A stretch of 64,000 nt of DNA from Histoplasma ohiense (lineage: Eukaryota; Ascomycota; Eurotiomycetes; Onygenales; Ajellomycetaceae). The translations under genes and the position numbers were made by a program. The stretch is taken from NCBI GenBank assembly GCA_017607445.1, contig JAEVHH010000001.1, positions 1,488,001-1,552,000 on the forward strand, in the 5' to 3' direction. The notes beneath the pieces were generated by a model that did no database searches, had not been told where the DNA came from, and was given only the letters and a program-made list of their open reading frames with translations. Positions within the stretch are counted from its first letter, which is position 1; each line of letters begins with the position of its first letter. Of the stretch, positions 13,131 to 26,320 are shown piece by piece.

Positions 13131-13649
13131 ACTTATTAGTAATTAACTTATACAATCAACTCTTCTTCTGCATTCACTTGTTTCTGATTGCTGTGATCTC
13201 ATGTAATTCTCAATGTTCTTTCATTCTGTGCTCTGTGTTTATATAGTTTCTAACAATTCTTCTATATAGCTCTTAACATTCTTCCACTTCATGCTCTGTA
13301 TTTGTATAGTCTCTAACAATTCTTCTGCATAGCTTCTAACATTCTCTCACTCTGTGTTTCACACTCATATAGTCTCTAACAATTCTTCTACATAGCTCTC
13401 AATGATTCCCCCATCTCACACTCTGCACTCATGTAGTTTATAACAATTCTTACACATATCTCTTAATGTTCTTTCACTTCACACTTCACTGTGAAGCAGC
13501 TTCTGATATTCTTTCACTCTGAACTTTCTTCTATAAGAATTCTTTTTGTATGATCTTTTCTTCTGATTTCTTTTCTCTTTCTTTTCTTAATCAATTTGTA
13601 ATCTGTATTAGAATAGTGCTAGATCATTAATCGAAGTACGTCTGTTACA
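13117..13649 (+). repeat. 3' LTR of element B (533 bp)
   Basis: Starts at TGTGATGAG directly after the pol end GGGGGATAA, ends CTGTTACA, and is followed by the TSD GCTGA at 13,650-13,654. Confidence 0.93.
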
Positions 13650-16615
13650 GCTGAAAAGCTTCCCTCTCACTGAGAACTCAGTATAGATCATACAATTGAG
13701 CTCATCAAGAAAGACAGTAAAAACTCACAATCACTCTGAGGTTCTCTCTACAGCATATTATATGATGAGCTTCTCATTCTACAAAAAACACTCAACAGAT
13801 TACTGAACAAAGACTTCATTCATGATAGCAACTCATTCACTGCAGCATTTATACTGTTTACAAAGAAATCAGAAGAAGACTTACAATTCTGCATTGACTA
13901 CTGAAAACTCAAGATTACACAGAAGAACTGATACTCTCTTTCACTCATCAACAAAATATTCAAATAAATAGAAAAAGCAAAATGATTTACAAAGCTTGAC
14001 ATCTCTGCAGCCTTCTATAAGATAAGGATTAATGAAGGTGATGAATGGCTAATCACTTTTCATATACATTATGAATTATACAAATGAACAGTGACCCTCT
14101 TTGAATTAGTGAACACCTCAAATATGTTTCAGAAATACATTAACTGAGCTCTATAAGATCTGTTCAATGAGATTATCTCAGTGTACATAGATAATATTCT
14201 GATCTTCACTGATGAATCACTCACTGAGCACTGCAAGCACATACAACAAATACTTGACTGTCTATAAAAAGCTGAACTACAAGTGAACATTGACAAATGC
14301 AACTTCAAGATCAAGTCTACAATCTATCTAGAATTCATCATCAAAGCTGAAAAAGACATATGCATGGATTCTAAGAAGATGAAAGCAATCCTCAACTGAG
14401 AGATATCAGTCTTGATAAAAGAGACTAGAAGCTTTCTAGAATTTGTCAACTTCTATCAAAGATTCATCAAAGACTTCTCTGACATTGTACAATCACTGAT
14501 GAATCTGATCTGAAAAGATGCTGTATTTCAATGAACTGACAAAGCAGATGCAGTATTCAAAAAGCTGAAGTATATATTCACAAATGTCTTGATGCTGCAA
14601 TCATTCAATCTGAATAAGCATATGATTCTTAAAACAGATGTCTCAGATTATGTAGTAGATGAAGCACTGATGCAATATGATAACAAAGATATTCTATAAC
14701 TCTGTATCTTCATTTTAAAAAAGATGTCACTCATCAAATGCAACTATGAGATCTACAACAAGAAGCTTTTAGTGATCATACAATGTTTCAAAGAATGAGA
14801 GTCTGAACTTATAAGCATTGAAAAGTTTGAGATTGTTATTGATCATAAGAACTTAGAGTACTTCACAATCACTCATAAGTTTACTGAAAGACATATGCAT
14901 TGATCATTGTTTCTTAGCTGTTTTTTGTTCACAATTCATTATCAATCTGAAGTAGAGAACACTCTTGCAGATGCTCTGTTCCACTGAGAACAAGATATAT
15001 CATCTGATGATTTGAACAACAGATGAAAACACTGAGAGCATCAGTTAATCAACTCTGCAATTATAGAAAGTTCTACACAATCAGACAAACTCTGTATATA
15101 TATCAATCAGTCTCAAGCTCAAGAACTCTTGCTTGAAGAACAATGAAGACTAGCAGCAGAAGCAGATGAATTCTGACAGCAAGCTGTCAAAGTCATATGA
15201 AGTAAAACATCTCAATTCTCTACAGATGTATACTCAAGAATGAATATCTCAGCATATTCAATCAATGATGACAACTGCTTATACTTTCAAGATAGATGAT
15301 GGATCTCTGATTCAGAATCTCTACAAACACAGATCATGCAAGAAATTTATGACTCACTGATGATTGAATATTCAGAATACAAAATCATATACAACATCAT
15401 CATCTGAGAATTCTACTAATCAGATATGTTGAAAGATATACACTGATTCATACACAACTGTGATCACTGCAGCTCAGTGATGATATGATATGAATACTGA
15501 AAAGAAATACTGAAGCTTCTATCTGTCTTCAACTGAACTTGATATGATATAGCTATCAATTTTGCAGTTTTCTTATTCAAAAGCAAAGATTCTATAAACA
15601 TTCTAGTCATTGTCAACTGACTCAGCAAGAATGTAATACTACAGCTCTGTGACAAGATGAACACTGAAGTAATTGCAGATGTCTTTGTCAGAAATCTGTT
15701 CTATCATATACACAGTCTGTCTTCATTCATTGTGTCAGATAGAGACAGTCAATTTGTCAGTACACTCTGAGCCCATGTATGTCAATTATTAAGAATTGAA
15801 TGAAAGTTATCAACAGTATATCACTCAGAGACTGATGAAGCTACTGAGAGAATGATATAAATGATAAAGAACATTCTTCATAAGTTCTGCAATTATATAC
15901 AAGACAACTGAAGCAATCTGCTGCCATACACTGAGATTACAATTAACAGTTGAGATTTTATTATGACAGATATAAGCTTATTCTTTCTTCTATATGAATA
16001 CAACTTAGAGATTCTGAATTTCTCTGAGACTCTCTGAGAAACTGTGTACATTCACAGCCCCATACAGACAGCAGAGAATATTGTGAGCAAGTTGAAGAAA
16101 GTCTGTGAATAAGCAGAAGCTTCAATAATCAGTACTCAGTAAAATTATAAGAATCAAGCAAACATCAGAAGAAGTTCTGCAATCTGATATTATGTAGAAG
16201 ACAAAGTCTGACTGAATCTCAAGAATATAAGAACAGATCATCTCTTGCATACACTAGATTATCATCATATCAAGTATACAGTGAAGAAAATGCTAGACAC
16301 ACACAATTATCAACTTAACATTTCATCTGACATTTATAATGTCTTTCATATAAATCTACTCTGACCTGCAGCTGAGGATTCATTCCTCTCACAGAGAATC
16401 TTCAATTGACAGTCATCTGTCATTGTAGAAGAAGACAATGAACTCAAGTAGGAAATCAAAACAATTCTTGACAATAGAATCAATCACTGCTGCTGTGAAT
16501 ACCTCATCAAATGAATAGAATATGATTGTTCAATCTGAGAATCTGTGTTCATCTTGAAGAACACTGCTGCCCTTGACATCTATAAGTTCTCACTCACTCT
16601 GATAGAGGGGGATAA
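13650..16615 (+). mobile_element. Element A, 3' part: pol (RT to chromodomain), degraded
   Basis: It resumes exactly where A stops at 7555 and can be followed through RT (about 13,800-14,200), RNase H (about 14,580-14,800), the integrase core (about 15,540-15,860) and a chromodomain-like end (about 16,440-16,600) into the LTR at 16,616. Frames are full of TGA codons. Only short open stretches remain on the sense strand. Confidence 0.88.
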
Positions 16616-17150
16616 TGTGACAGATTAGTATCTGTTAGTAATTAACTTACACAATCAACTCTTCTTCTGCATCTGCTCATTTCTGACTGTTGTGATTTTA
16701 TATAACTCTCAATGTTCTTCTGCTCTGTGCTCTGCACTTGTATAGTTTCTAATAATTCTTCTGTATAGCTCTTAACATTCTTCTGCTCTGTGCTCCATAT
16801 TTGTGTAGTCTCTAACAATTCTTCTATATAGCTTCTAATGTTCTTCTGCTCTATATTCTGCACTCATATAGTCTCTAACAATTCTTCTGCATAGCTCTCA
16901 ATGATTTCTCTATCTCATACTCTGCACTTGTGTAGTCTCTAACAATTCTTACATGTACTCTCTTAATGTTCTTCTGCTTCATACTCCACTGTGGAGTGGC
17001 TTCTGATATTCTTCCATCTCAAACTTTTCTCTATAAGAACCTTCTTTGTACAACCTTTTCTTCTGATTTCTTTTCTCTTTCTTTCCTTAATCAATTCATA
17101 ATCTGTAATTAGAATAGTATCAAATCGTTAATCGAAGTACATCTGTTACA
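16616..17150 (+). repeat. 3' LTR of element A (535 bp)
   Basis: Starts TGTGACAG after GGGGATAA and ends CATCTGTTACA. It is followed by ACAACTTATC, which is gag sequence of another element (E). The expected ACAAC duplication on the far side of the C-A array would lie left of the window. On the minus strand at 16,642-16,863 it encodes a 21-residue repeat. Confidence 0.92.
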
Positions 17151-19447
17151 ACAACTTATCTTTCTGAATTTGATTGCAAGCTTCTAGAAGCAGATGGGCA
17201 AGACTGAGACAATATCATCAAAATCAACATACTGTTCAAGAACTTGAACTTTCAGTTGCATAACTGAAGTGTAGAGTATTCAAAACTCTCAATATACAAC
17301 AAATTCTGTGCTGATCTTTGTCTGTTGAACAACAATCTGTCTCAGTTTCACATACTTCAAAATCACAGAGAATTCTGCTGAACAAATATATATATCTTAA
17401 ACCACTCTGCAGTGTCCTCTATCTTCAAATCAGAATCAATGAACTGAGTTTCATACATAAACACAAATCATCTGAGAGTTCTCAATGTCTCAGAGAAGAA
17501 TGCTGCTGACTGAATTGTCAGAGAAGTCTGCATATGCTGCAATAAGTCAGAGCACTTCATGAATCAATATTCAAATGTGATTGCTCTGAGTAAACCCCTC
17601 ACATGTGTAAACACTGTGTCATCTGTGGATAGACAAGAACAGAGAAAAGATGAGCTCTTGCTCTAAAATATGAACAAAAGCTCAAGAAGCAGAAAGCTAG
17701 CTGAAGATTCAAGCAGAAGATGCAAGCAGACACAATTATAATCTCTGTTATTGTAAATAGTCTAGTCAATGTATGAGCAATGATAGACAGTGGTTTTCTT
17801 CATTACACTCTTATAGACATTCAGCTGATTGAGAAGCATAAGCTTCAATGTATTCTCTTTTTCAAATCATATAAACTCAGTGAATTTGACAGTCTCAGAG
17901 GATTCACCTTCTACAACATGGTAAGATTTAATGTTGATGTAGAAGGACACAAGAAAAAGAATGTATATGTATATGAAATACAAAACCTTGAGTACAATCT
18001 AATACTCAGTCTATCATAACTCACAGAATTTGAAACCTTGTTGAATGCATGCAACTGCTGTCTTATTTTCTCAGAAGACAATCATGTTTATAAGAAGAAT
18101 GTTAATAAAACCACTGATCTCACTCAGATATCAGCAGAAGCATACAAACTACTAACTCATCAAACACATAAGAAGAAGAATGTTCAAGTATTTGCTGCTA
18201 GTATAATGAATATCAAAAAAGTGTTAGAAAAGTTAGAACTCAAAGATTCCAAGAAACTGTACAAGAAATTATCTGAATTGTACAAAGACTTCACAGATGT
18301 GTTCAACAAAAAAAAAGCTGAAAAGATTCTCTCTCATCAAGAACTCAGTATAGATCATACAATTGAGCTCATTAAGAAAAACAGTAAGAACTCACAACTG
18401 CTCTGAGATTCTCTCTACAGTATATCACATAATGAACTTCTCATTCTATGAAAAATGCTCAACAAATTACTGAACAAAGACTTTATTTATATTAGCAACT
18501 CATTCACTGCAGCATCTGTACTGTTTGTGAAGAAATCAGAAGAAGGCTTATAATTCTGTGTTGACTACTGAGAACTCAACAAGATTATATGGAAGAACTG
18601 ATATTCTCTCCCACTCATCAATGAAATACTTGAATGAATAGAAAAAGCAAAATGATTTACAAAGCTTGACATCTCTGCAGCCTTCTATAAGATAAGAATT
18701 AATGAAGATGATGAATGGCTAACTGTTTTTCATATATGTTATGAATTATATAAATGAACAGTGACTCTCTTTGAATTAGTGAATACTCTGAGTACATTTC
18801 AGAAATATATTAACTGAGCTCTATGAGATCTGTTTGATGAGATCATCTCAGCATACATGAACAATATCTTGATCTTCATCAATGAATTGCTCACTGAGCA
18901 CTGTAAGTATGTATGACAAATGCTTGACTGTCTATGAAAAGCTGAACTGTAAGTGAACATTGATAAATGCAACTTCAAAATCAAGTCTACAATCTATCTA
19001 GAATTCATCATCAAAGCTGAAAAAGATGTATGCATGGATTCTAAGAAGATGAAAGCAATCCTCAATTGAGAGACATCAGTCTCAGTAAAAGAGACTAGAA
19101 GCTTTCTAGAGTTTGTCAATTTCTATCAAAGATTTATCAAGAACTTCTCTGATATTGTACAATCACTGATGAATCTGATCTGAAAAGACACTGTATTTCA
19201 ATGAACTGACAAAGCAGACACAGCATTCAAAAAGCTGAAGTATATGTTCACAAATGTCTCAATGCTGCAATCATTTGATTTAGATAAGCATACAATTCTT
19301 GAAACAGACATCTCAGATTATATAGTAGATGAGACACTGATGCAATATGACAACAAAGATGTTCTATAATCTTGTATCTTTATTTTGAAAAAGATGTTAT
19401 CTGCTGAATGCAACTATGAGATCTACAATAAGAAGCTTCTAGTGATC
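17151..19447 (+). mobile_element. Element E (family-1 Gypsy), part 1: gag 3' half to RNase H, interrupted
   Basis: It starts inside gag (compare positions 409 onward) and passes through the CCHC knuckle region (about 17,525-17,580), protease (17,780-18,019), RT (about 18,560-18,900) and RNase H to AGTGATC at 19,447. Element F is inserted there. E resumes at 26,597 and again at 33,931. Its 5' end and 5' LTR must lie outside the window, left of the C-A array. Confidence 0.9.
19443..19447. repeat. TSD (TGATC), left copy, of element F
   Basis: Repeated at 26,592-26,596. Removing F and one copy rejoins the RNase H frame of element E. Confidence 0.92.
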
Positions 19448-19718
19448 TGTAATAGACGCAACAAAGATATCTATATTAGGAAATAGCTATGTGGCGATAG
19501 AAGAACACAGAACACACCAGAATTAATGAAGAGAGACATAGCACATGACATCATAGACAGTCATAGCATATGATGATCATTTATATAATGCTCACTGATA
19601 TCTGTAGATATTAGAAGATCAGCAATTAGCTTTGAATAATAGAGATTGCTACCTTCTTAACATTCTATATGTGTACTTCACACTACTCTCATAATTATAT
19701 CTACAACCATCTCTTACA
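19448..19718 (+). repeat. 5' LTR of element F (271 bp)
   Basis: Starts TGTAATAGACGCAAC, ends CCATCTCTTACA. Matches 26,321-26,591 in length and sequence apart from transitions. Confidence 0.94.
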
Positions 19719-19783
19719 ATTCTAATCACTCTAAACTTTATTTGAGTGGTCTGTTGTTACGCACACCTACAATAAAGCATGCA

Positions 19784-19850
19784 ATGTTAGTTAAAACATG
19801 CAACATTAGTTAAAACATGTAAGATGATCTCAACATGTGCAAGATTTCTT
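19784..19850 (+). repeat. 19-bp direct repeats in element F leader
   Basis: CATGCAATGTTAGTTAAAA is followed by CATGCAACATTAGTTAAAA and a weaker third copy. The two main copies differ only by TG against CA, showing the mutation signature within a single molecule. Confidence 0.75.
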
Positions 19851-20880
19851 GAAAACCAATCTGAATCCTCTACTGCCTCTGATGATCACAATGCATGTTT
19901 GCAACAGTTGAATGATCAAATTTGTGAATGAGAGCAGCAATTAGCTATTCTGCATGCACAACAGCAGCTCAATGAGTTGAAAGTGCAGATTTGTGGAGAT
20001 ACTCTCATTGAGCTTCAATTAATCCAGAATATCACCACAGAACCACTGCAAAATCAATCTGTGAATGATATGAATGATGATAATGAAACACCATTGAGGT
20101 TGGAGATTAAGAACTATTATCAAGGAAAAAATATGTTAGAATTCAAGAACTATAAAGATCACATGTTGACTCTCTTTACACACCACTGCTGATATTATTG
20201 AAAGAAAGAACACAAGATAAATGATGCTAAACTCTACCTTGACACTCATGTTAAGCAGAAATGGTTGAATTTTGTATCATTGTATAAGAGACATGAAGGA
20301 GCAACACTGTTGACTTTTGATGATATGTTATCACATCTAGAAATGCAAATTAACAATCCACAGAACCAGTGCTGATTGGTGAGTCAAAAATTTCAAGATG
20401 TGAAGCAACAAGAATGGCAATTGATATGTGATTTCTCTAAATATCTCAAAGACTGGGAATACTACTTATCCTCATATAGCAAGGAACAAAGAATGGATAA
20501 CTTGCATAGTAAGATGTTGAAGATATTATGCACTGAACTCAACTGTTGAAATCAAGAGCCTCAGAACTATGAAGAGTTGCTTTGAACTCTACAGACTCTT
20601 GAGAAAAATATGTCAGAGCAATGATGTGCTATTCACAAAGAAAGATCTGTGATATTTGTAGGAAATCAGTGTTGTTCTGATAAATCTAGCAACCATTGGA
20701 ACAAGAGGAAATGAGAGAAACAAACAGATTCAACTGAACAAATCAAGAAAGATAAATATAACTGAATGAAGAAGTGTTCTCACTGTCATAAAAAGGGTCA
20801 TATTGCAAATGATTGTTGAATGTTACACTCTGAAAAGTGCAATCAAGTTTGACAAGCAAAAAACCAGCAATCTCAATTGT
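19816..20880 (+). pseudogene. Element F gag (degraded)
   Basis: The frame can be followed from about 19,816 through a Gln-rich segment, a 71-codon open piece (19,977-20,192) and a capsid-like region, to a CCHC zinc knuckle (CSHCHKKGHIANDC) at about 20,774-20,815. The interruptions are nearly all TGA. The exact start codon is unclear because of mutation. Confidence 0.75.
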
Positions 20881-21019
20881 AGAAGCAGCTGCTGCATTGG
20901 GAATATGAACAACTAGACTGTGAGATAAATGATTATTGATGATGAATATGTGAATGCTGACAGAAGTGGGATGATCGATGATGTGGATGTTAGTGAATTC
21001 TGATGTGGATGCAAACTTT

Positions 21020-24000
21020 GTGTTCCACATCTGAGCATCAAAATATTTCTTGAAGGCAGAAGGTAAATCAAAAGTAGTGGAAGCAGTTGATAATTATAAG
21101 ATTAAATTATATGAACAATGAAGAGCTGCAATGAAGATTATTGATGATGAATATGTTCTCTGAGAAGGATTCCACCATTTCAAAGAAGCTGATATTAGTG
21201 GATATGATGTAATTTTGAGCATGCTGTGGTTGGAAGCTGTGAACTCTGATATTGACTGGATGTGAAGATGCTGAATCTATAGAAAAGCATCAAATATTAA
21301 CCATATGCACCTGAATACTGCTAAAGAATTCACAATACTAATTGATGATGGTAATATTATATTTACTGCTTTATCATTATGAGCTGCAAGTGCAGCAACT
21401 GAGTCAAATATCTCAGATGATTATAAAGATTATCTTGATGTATTCTGAGAAGACATATCTGACATGGAACACACATCTCATGATCATGCTATAGATCTCA
21501 AACCTGGCAAGGAACTCTCATACTGACTGATATATAACTTATCATCTCAAGAACTCTCTGTCCTCTGAGAATATATTGAAAAAGTGTTAGAGAAGAATTG
21601 AATACATTCATTCAAGAGCCCAGCAGACACACCAGTATTATTCATGCTCAAGAAAGATGGAACCCTGCATCTTTGTGTGAATTATTGAGGATTGAATGAA
21701 ATAACAGTCAAGAATCAATATCCACTGTTCTTGATAAGTGAAATACTTGATAGATTAGCAGGTGTCAAAATATATACACAGCTGAACCTTAGAGATGTGT
21801 ATTATAGAATTTGCATATGAGTGAGGGATGAATGAAAAACAGCATTTTGAACATGATATGAACACTTTGAATATCTAGTCTTATCTTTTGAACTAATCAA
21901 TGTCTCTGCAATCTTTCAATCTTATATCAACAAAGCTCTCAGTGATCTTTTAGATGTATATTGTGTAGCTTATCTCAACAATATTGTAATCTATTCAAAC
22001 ACACTTGATGAACATGTCGTCCATGTTAAGAATGTGCTGGAATGGTTAAGGTGATGGAAACTATATGCCAAACTTAGTAAGTGTATGTTCCACACAACAG
22101 AAATTGGATTTTTGAGTTTTGTGATTATCATACAAAGCATTACTGTTGAGAAACACCATGTTGATATGATTCTAGATTGGCCAGAACTGTGAACTATAAA
22201 CAAATTACAAATATTTCTAGAATTCATCAATTTCTATCATCAATTCATATACAAGTTCTCAATAATAACAGCACCTCTGACTGAATTGTTAAAAGGTTAC
22301 AAAATGAAAAGGAGGAAGAATAACACATCTGTTCAGTTAGATGAAAACTGCAAGCATGCAATTTTGCAGTTAAAAGAATGCTTTATAAAAGCACTGTTGT
22401 TGATCCACTTTGATCTGCAGTAAAAGCTCTGTATAGAAATGGATGGATCTGGTGTTGCAATTGCTGCAGTAATATCACAATTAATGAATGATGACCACTG
22501 ACATCTGATTGTGTTTTGGTCTAGAAAGCTCACAGAAACAGAAAGATGTTATCAAATATATGATCTAGAAATATTGCTGATTGTAGAAGCTTTCAGGCAA
22601 TGATGTCACTACTTACATAATAGTAGACATTCAATAACTGTTTTATCTGATCATGTCAATCTCTGATGCTTCATGATGATGAAGCAGCTAAATGAGTGTC
22701 AGATTTGCTGGATGAAAATGCTCTCAGTGTTTGATTTTGAAATAGAGCACTGTTCTGAGAAAAATAATCCTGCAGATGTATCAAGTTGTTGTTCAGATTT
22801 TGTAAAACATACAGCTTTCTTGACAGAGCTCTCTATTCTGCAAGAGAAGCTGTGTAAGGGAATCTTTAAGTCACTAAAGACAAAAGAAAACACAAAGTTA
22901 GATCAATGTATCAAGATGATGTGAAAAGATCTGTAAGCTAATGAAAATTGTTGGATGAAGAGATCTGTAGTCATTGATGACAACAATCTCTGCAGAATAA
23001 AAAATGCATCTGCAGATGAGAATGAGATTGCAGATGTTATGAGATTAAATCTAGAGATTCTAATGCTACAGATTCTAGCTGTCAAGATATTTGAGTCTGA
23101 GACAGTCTATTGTGAAGAGGTAGCTGAATCTATCATTGAACTCTTACTGCAGATTCAGAATAGAGATGTCAGCATGTCTGAACTTTGCAGAAGACTAGAG
23201 ATGAGTGATGCTAGTGTAGATAATCATTTGATCTGAGTAGTAGATAAAGATGACCTGCTCAGAAAAGATGATAAAGTCTATATACTGCAAGACAAGACTG
23301 TAAGACATGAAATAATGAAAATGAATCATAATGATCCCCAAGATGGCCATTTTGAATGTGACAAAATCATTGAAGCAATCAAACACAAATACTTGTGGCA
23401 TGATATGAGCAATGAGATTGCAGAATATGTGAGAACTTGTGATGTTTGCCAATGTGTCAAGATACTATGACACAAGCCATATGAGTTGCTACAACCACAT
23501 TCAGTGTCAGATAAGAAATGGCATACAATTAGCATGGACTTTATTGAAGATCTGTCAGATAATAAAAAGAAAAGTCAAATCTATAATGCTATTGTTGTAT
23601 TTGTTGATTTATTCATCAAATGAGCCATAATTGTGTCCACATCTTCAGAGCTAGATGCAGAAGAATTTGCAGATATTATTATATAAAGAGTTGTGAAGAA
23701 CTTTGGCCTATCTGTGAACATTATTAGTGATTGAGATTCATTAATAAATAGCAAGTTTTGATCAACATTATGTTATCTGCTTCATATCTGATGAAAATTA
23801 TCAACAGCATTCCACCTGCAAACTGATGGTCAGACAGAATGATTGAACCAGATGATTGAACATTATCTTCACACATATTGCAGCTATCAGCAAGATAATT
23901 GAATAGAATGAATTTCTCTGATGCAATGAGCATATAATAACATCTTTCATACATTGATAAAAATGACATCATCTGAAGCAATGATCAGCCAATCAACTGA

Positions 24001-24592
24001 ACTTTGCATAGATGTGAAACCCCCAAGCATGAGCACATCAAAATCAGTGATAAAATAAGTAGAATGAATGAAGCAAGTGAAGAACAAGATCTGAGAATGT
24101 CTGAAAGCTGTCAAAGCAGCTGAGAAAAAGTATTATAATCAGTATCATATATCAAAAAGCTTTAAGATAGAGAACTGAGTAATGCTGCATGCAAAAAACA
24201 TATCCATCTTGCAACTCTCATTCAAACTAGATCATTGATTTTTGAGTCCCTTTCAAATAATTGATATCTGCAGTATGCAGATGTACAAACTGAAACTCAT
24301 GCCACAATATAAAGAAATTTATTCTGTATTTCATGTTTCCCTTCTCAAATCATATCACACACACAACAGACAAATCCTGCAAGCAGAATCAATAATTATA
24401 GATGTACAAGAGAAATGAGAAGTTGAAGCTATATTAGACAAGTATCAGTACTGTGATCAAACACAGTATCTTGTCAAATGAAAAGATTGTACAGACACAG
24501 ACAATTCTTGAGAATTCAAAGAAAATTTGATGAACAGTCAGAAGTACTTGGAACAGTTTAATAAAATCTATCAGAAGTCAGTCAGTAAATGA
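21020..24592 (+). pseudogene. Element F pol (degraded): protease/RT/RNase H/integrase/chromodomain
   Basis: A Gypsy-type protease region with 'GYDVILSMLWLEAVNSDIDW' lies at about 21,200-21,260. The RT follows at about 21,590-22,050, with its active box read as YLNN (usual form YLDD) at about 21,972. RNase H is at about 22,390-22,620. The HHCC zinc region and integrase core are at about 23,320-23,880, and a chromodomain (WEVEAIL...YLVKW pattern) at about 24,420-24,560. Many TGA codons make it inactive. The chromodomain is the feature that steers chromoviruses to heterochromatin in the family. Confidence 0.85.
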
Positions 24593-24635
24593 AAATAAAG
24601 AAGATGATGATAACTGCTGAATATATTTATTTCAC

Positions 24636-25777
24636 TCAGAGATTAAAAAACAGATCTGCCTCAGCTTGACCAGTGTCATTTGAGAAATTGTCATCAAGAC
24701 AAATCTGCTTATTATCTCAGATTTCCTCAACTGATGAAGTATGATGTTTCAATGATGACTTGAGAGCTGTGACTGACAATGTAATCACTGAAATCTCATC
24801 AATCACTGTTTCAGCTGGAGTCTCAGAAGAACTGTCTTGTTGAATCTTTCAAATCTTCACAGCAAAGAATCTAACTGCTGCAGTCACAGTGCTCTGCAAA
24901 ATGTTAATATTTGAAGTGTCTGCATCAGTGACAATTAGATCCTCAGCAGTGTTGATAATTGTCTGAGTCAATTCAATAGCATCCACTGACATCTAATAGA
25001 AAGTTAATATTATATACTGTAAAAACATTTGTTTTGAATAATAACTTATTGAAATGCAGATGTGCTTTGTCATTGAGCAGTGCTTGCATTTTTTGTATCA
25101 ATCCTCAGCAGACTCACAATGATGGTGGGGGGATATTGTCAAATATTGAATACAATGACAGCAATATACTGCTGTGTTTCTTTCTAACATTTCAATGAGA
25201 CCATCCACTTCCTCATCTTCATCTATATTATCAGTCAACTCAAATAATGTACCAAGATCTTGGCTCAGTGAGGATGATACTGATGTAATAGCAGAATGTG
25301 AAAACATGTTTTCTGAAATGCTGCTATGATCAAATGCCACACTCTGCTGTGACAACAGATCATCAAAGTCTATATAGAATTCTAGAATCTCATCTGTATT
25401 CTTATAGATCTGCATGTCAAATACAAACCTTGCAATGACAGTTTGATATATAACAAATCTCTCATCTGAAACTTCATCAGAGAGCAGTATCTTGTGAAAT
25501 TCATTGATCAAAGATTGACTGATTTTGTGAAAGTGCTCAGACATCTATAATCTGTTAGCATTCATAACAACTTCAGTTTAAGAAAACTTACAGCAGCACA
25601 ACTTCTATTTGATATATGATAGATATGACAGTGTGTTCATTCATTGTTCACAAAGCAAGGGTATACTGAGGGGTTCTGCAATCTCTCCAGACAATCCAAG
25701 CAAATGCTCTCAATGACAGACAGCATATCATCCTTCATAGACTTCAAACCAGCAACAGAAACAGCTGGTTCTGACAT
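24636..25777 (-). pseudogene. Antisense accessory gene in element F: protein with two six-cysteine modules
   Basis: I do not recognise this protein. Exon 1 (25,777-25,592, 62 codons) starts MSEPAV and ends at a canonical GTAAGT donor. A 47-bp intron (25,591-25,545) with a TAG acceptor keeps the frame into exon 2 (from 25,544). A second, less certain intron ends at 24,993, and exon 3 (24,992-24,636) ends with a stop. Exon 1 carries C-x2-C-x11-C-x8-C-x2-Y-x6-C; the end of exon 2 carries C-x2-C-x11-C-x9-C-x2-C-x6-C. At least four in-frame TGA codons look like mutated CGA. Between the modules is an acidic region. A TTTAAATA box lies about 30 bases upstream. It converges on pol, whose frame ends near 24,592. 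It could be an element-encoded DNA-binding or regulatory protein; function is unknown. Confidence 0.6.
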
Positions 25778-26320
25778 TCTATCATAACTTTAATTAGTAT
25801 CAAGGCCTTATTTAAAGGAGGAGGAAAAGCAAAAGCAACAAGAAAGAAAAACAGATGTTGGAGATTGAAATCAATATTGCAATGTTGATCAAAGAGATTG
25901 CAACAACACAAAATTCAACCCAAAATGGAAAACACAACCACACAATCAAAACTTCAAATTTCACAATAAAAATTGCATAGAAGGATACAGTATACTTTGT
26001 TTGATAAATTGATGTATTCTTTTTAAATAAAAAATCATTGATGATGATGGTGGTGATGATTTTCAATGGAGTGTGATTTTTGATGTAGAAGTCAAAGAAA
26101 AGAGGTTCAGAAGTTGTGTCTAAATCATGATTGAACTGCAATGACACTGAAGATGGAAAAATGTTCTTCTGAAACAGCAACACTTCAAAATTAATCTCAA
26201 CAATTAATTCAGCTCAATTCTGCAAACTCTATACAATATTAATCATGCAGCACATGTTACAAACTTCACACATTGCAATAAGAAGCTCTGAGAATCAGGT
26301 CTTTGAAGAAGGAAGATAAT

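Larger units (their letters stand above)
7556..13649 (+). mobile_element. Element B: complete nested Ty3/Gypsy chromovirus (6.1 kb), RIP-inactivated
   Basis: A complete element: 5' LTR (7556-8089), leader, gag from ATG 8484, protease, RT, RNase H, integrase, chromodomain and 3' LTR (13,117-13,649). The GCTGA TSD and the continuity of element A on both sides prove nesting. The two LTRs differ at many positions, mostly as TG in one and CA in the other. It is the most complete copy of this family in the window. Confidence 0.94.

Noticed and set aside
25812..26183. 123-codon hydrophobic minus-strand frame in element F
   Set aside because: Lies upstream of the antisense gene. Composition is typical of AT-rich DNA and there is no supporting motif, so I treat it as leader sequence unless conserved elsewhere.
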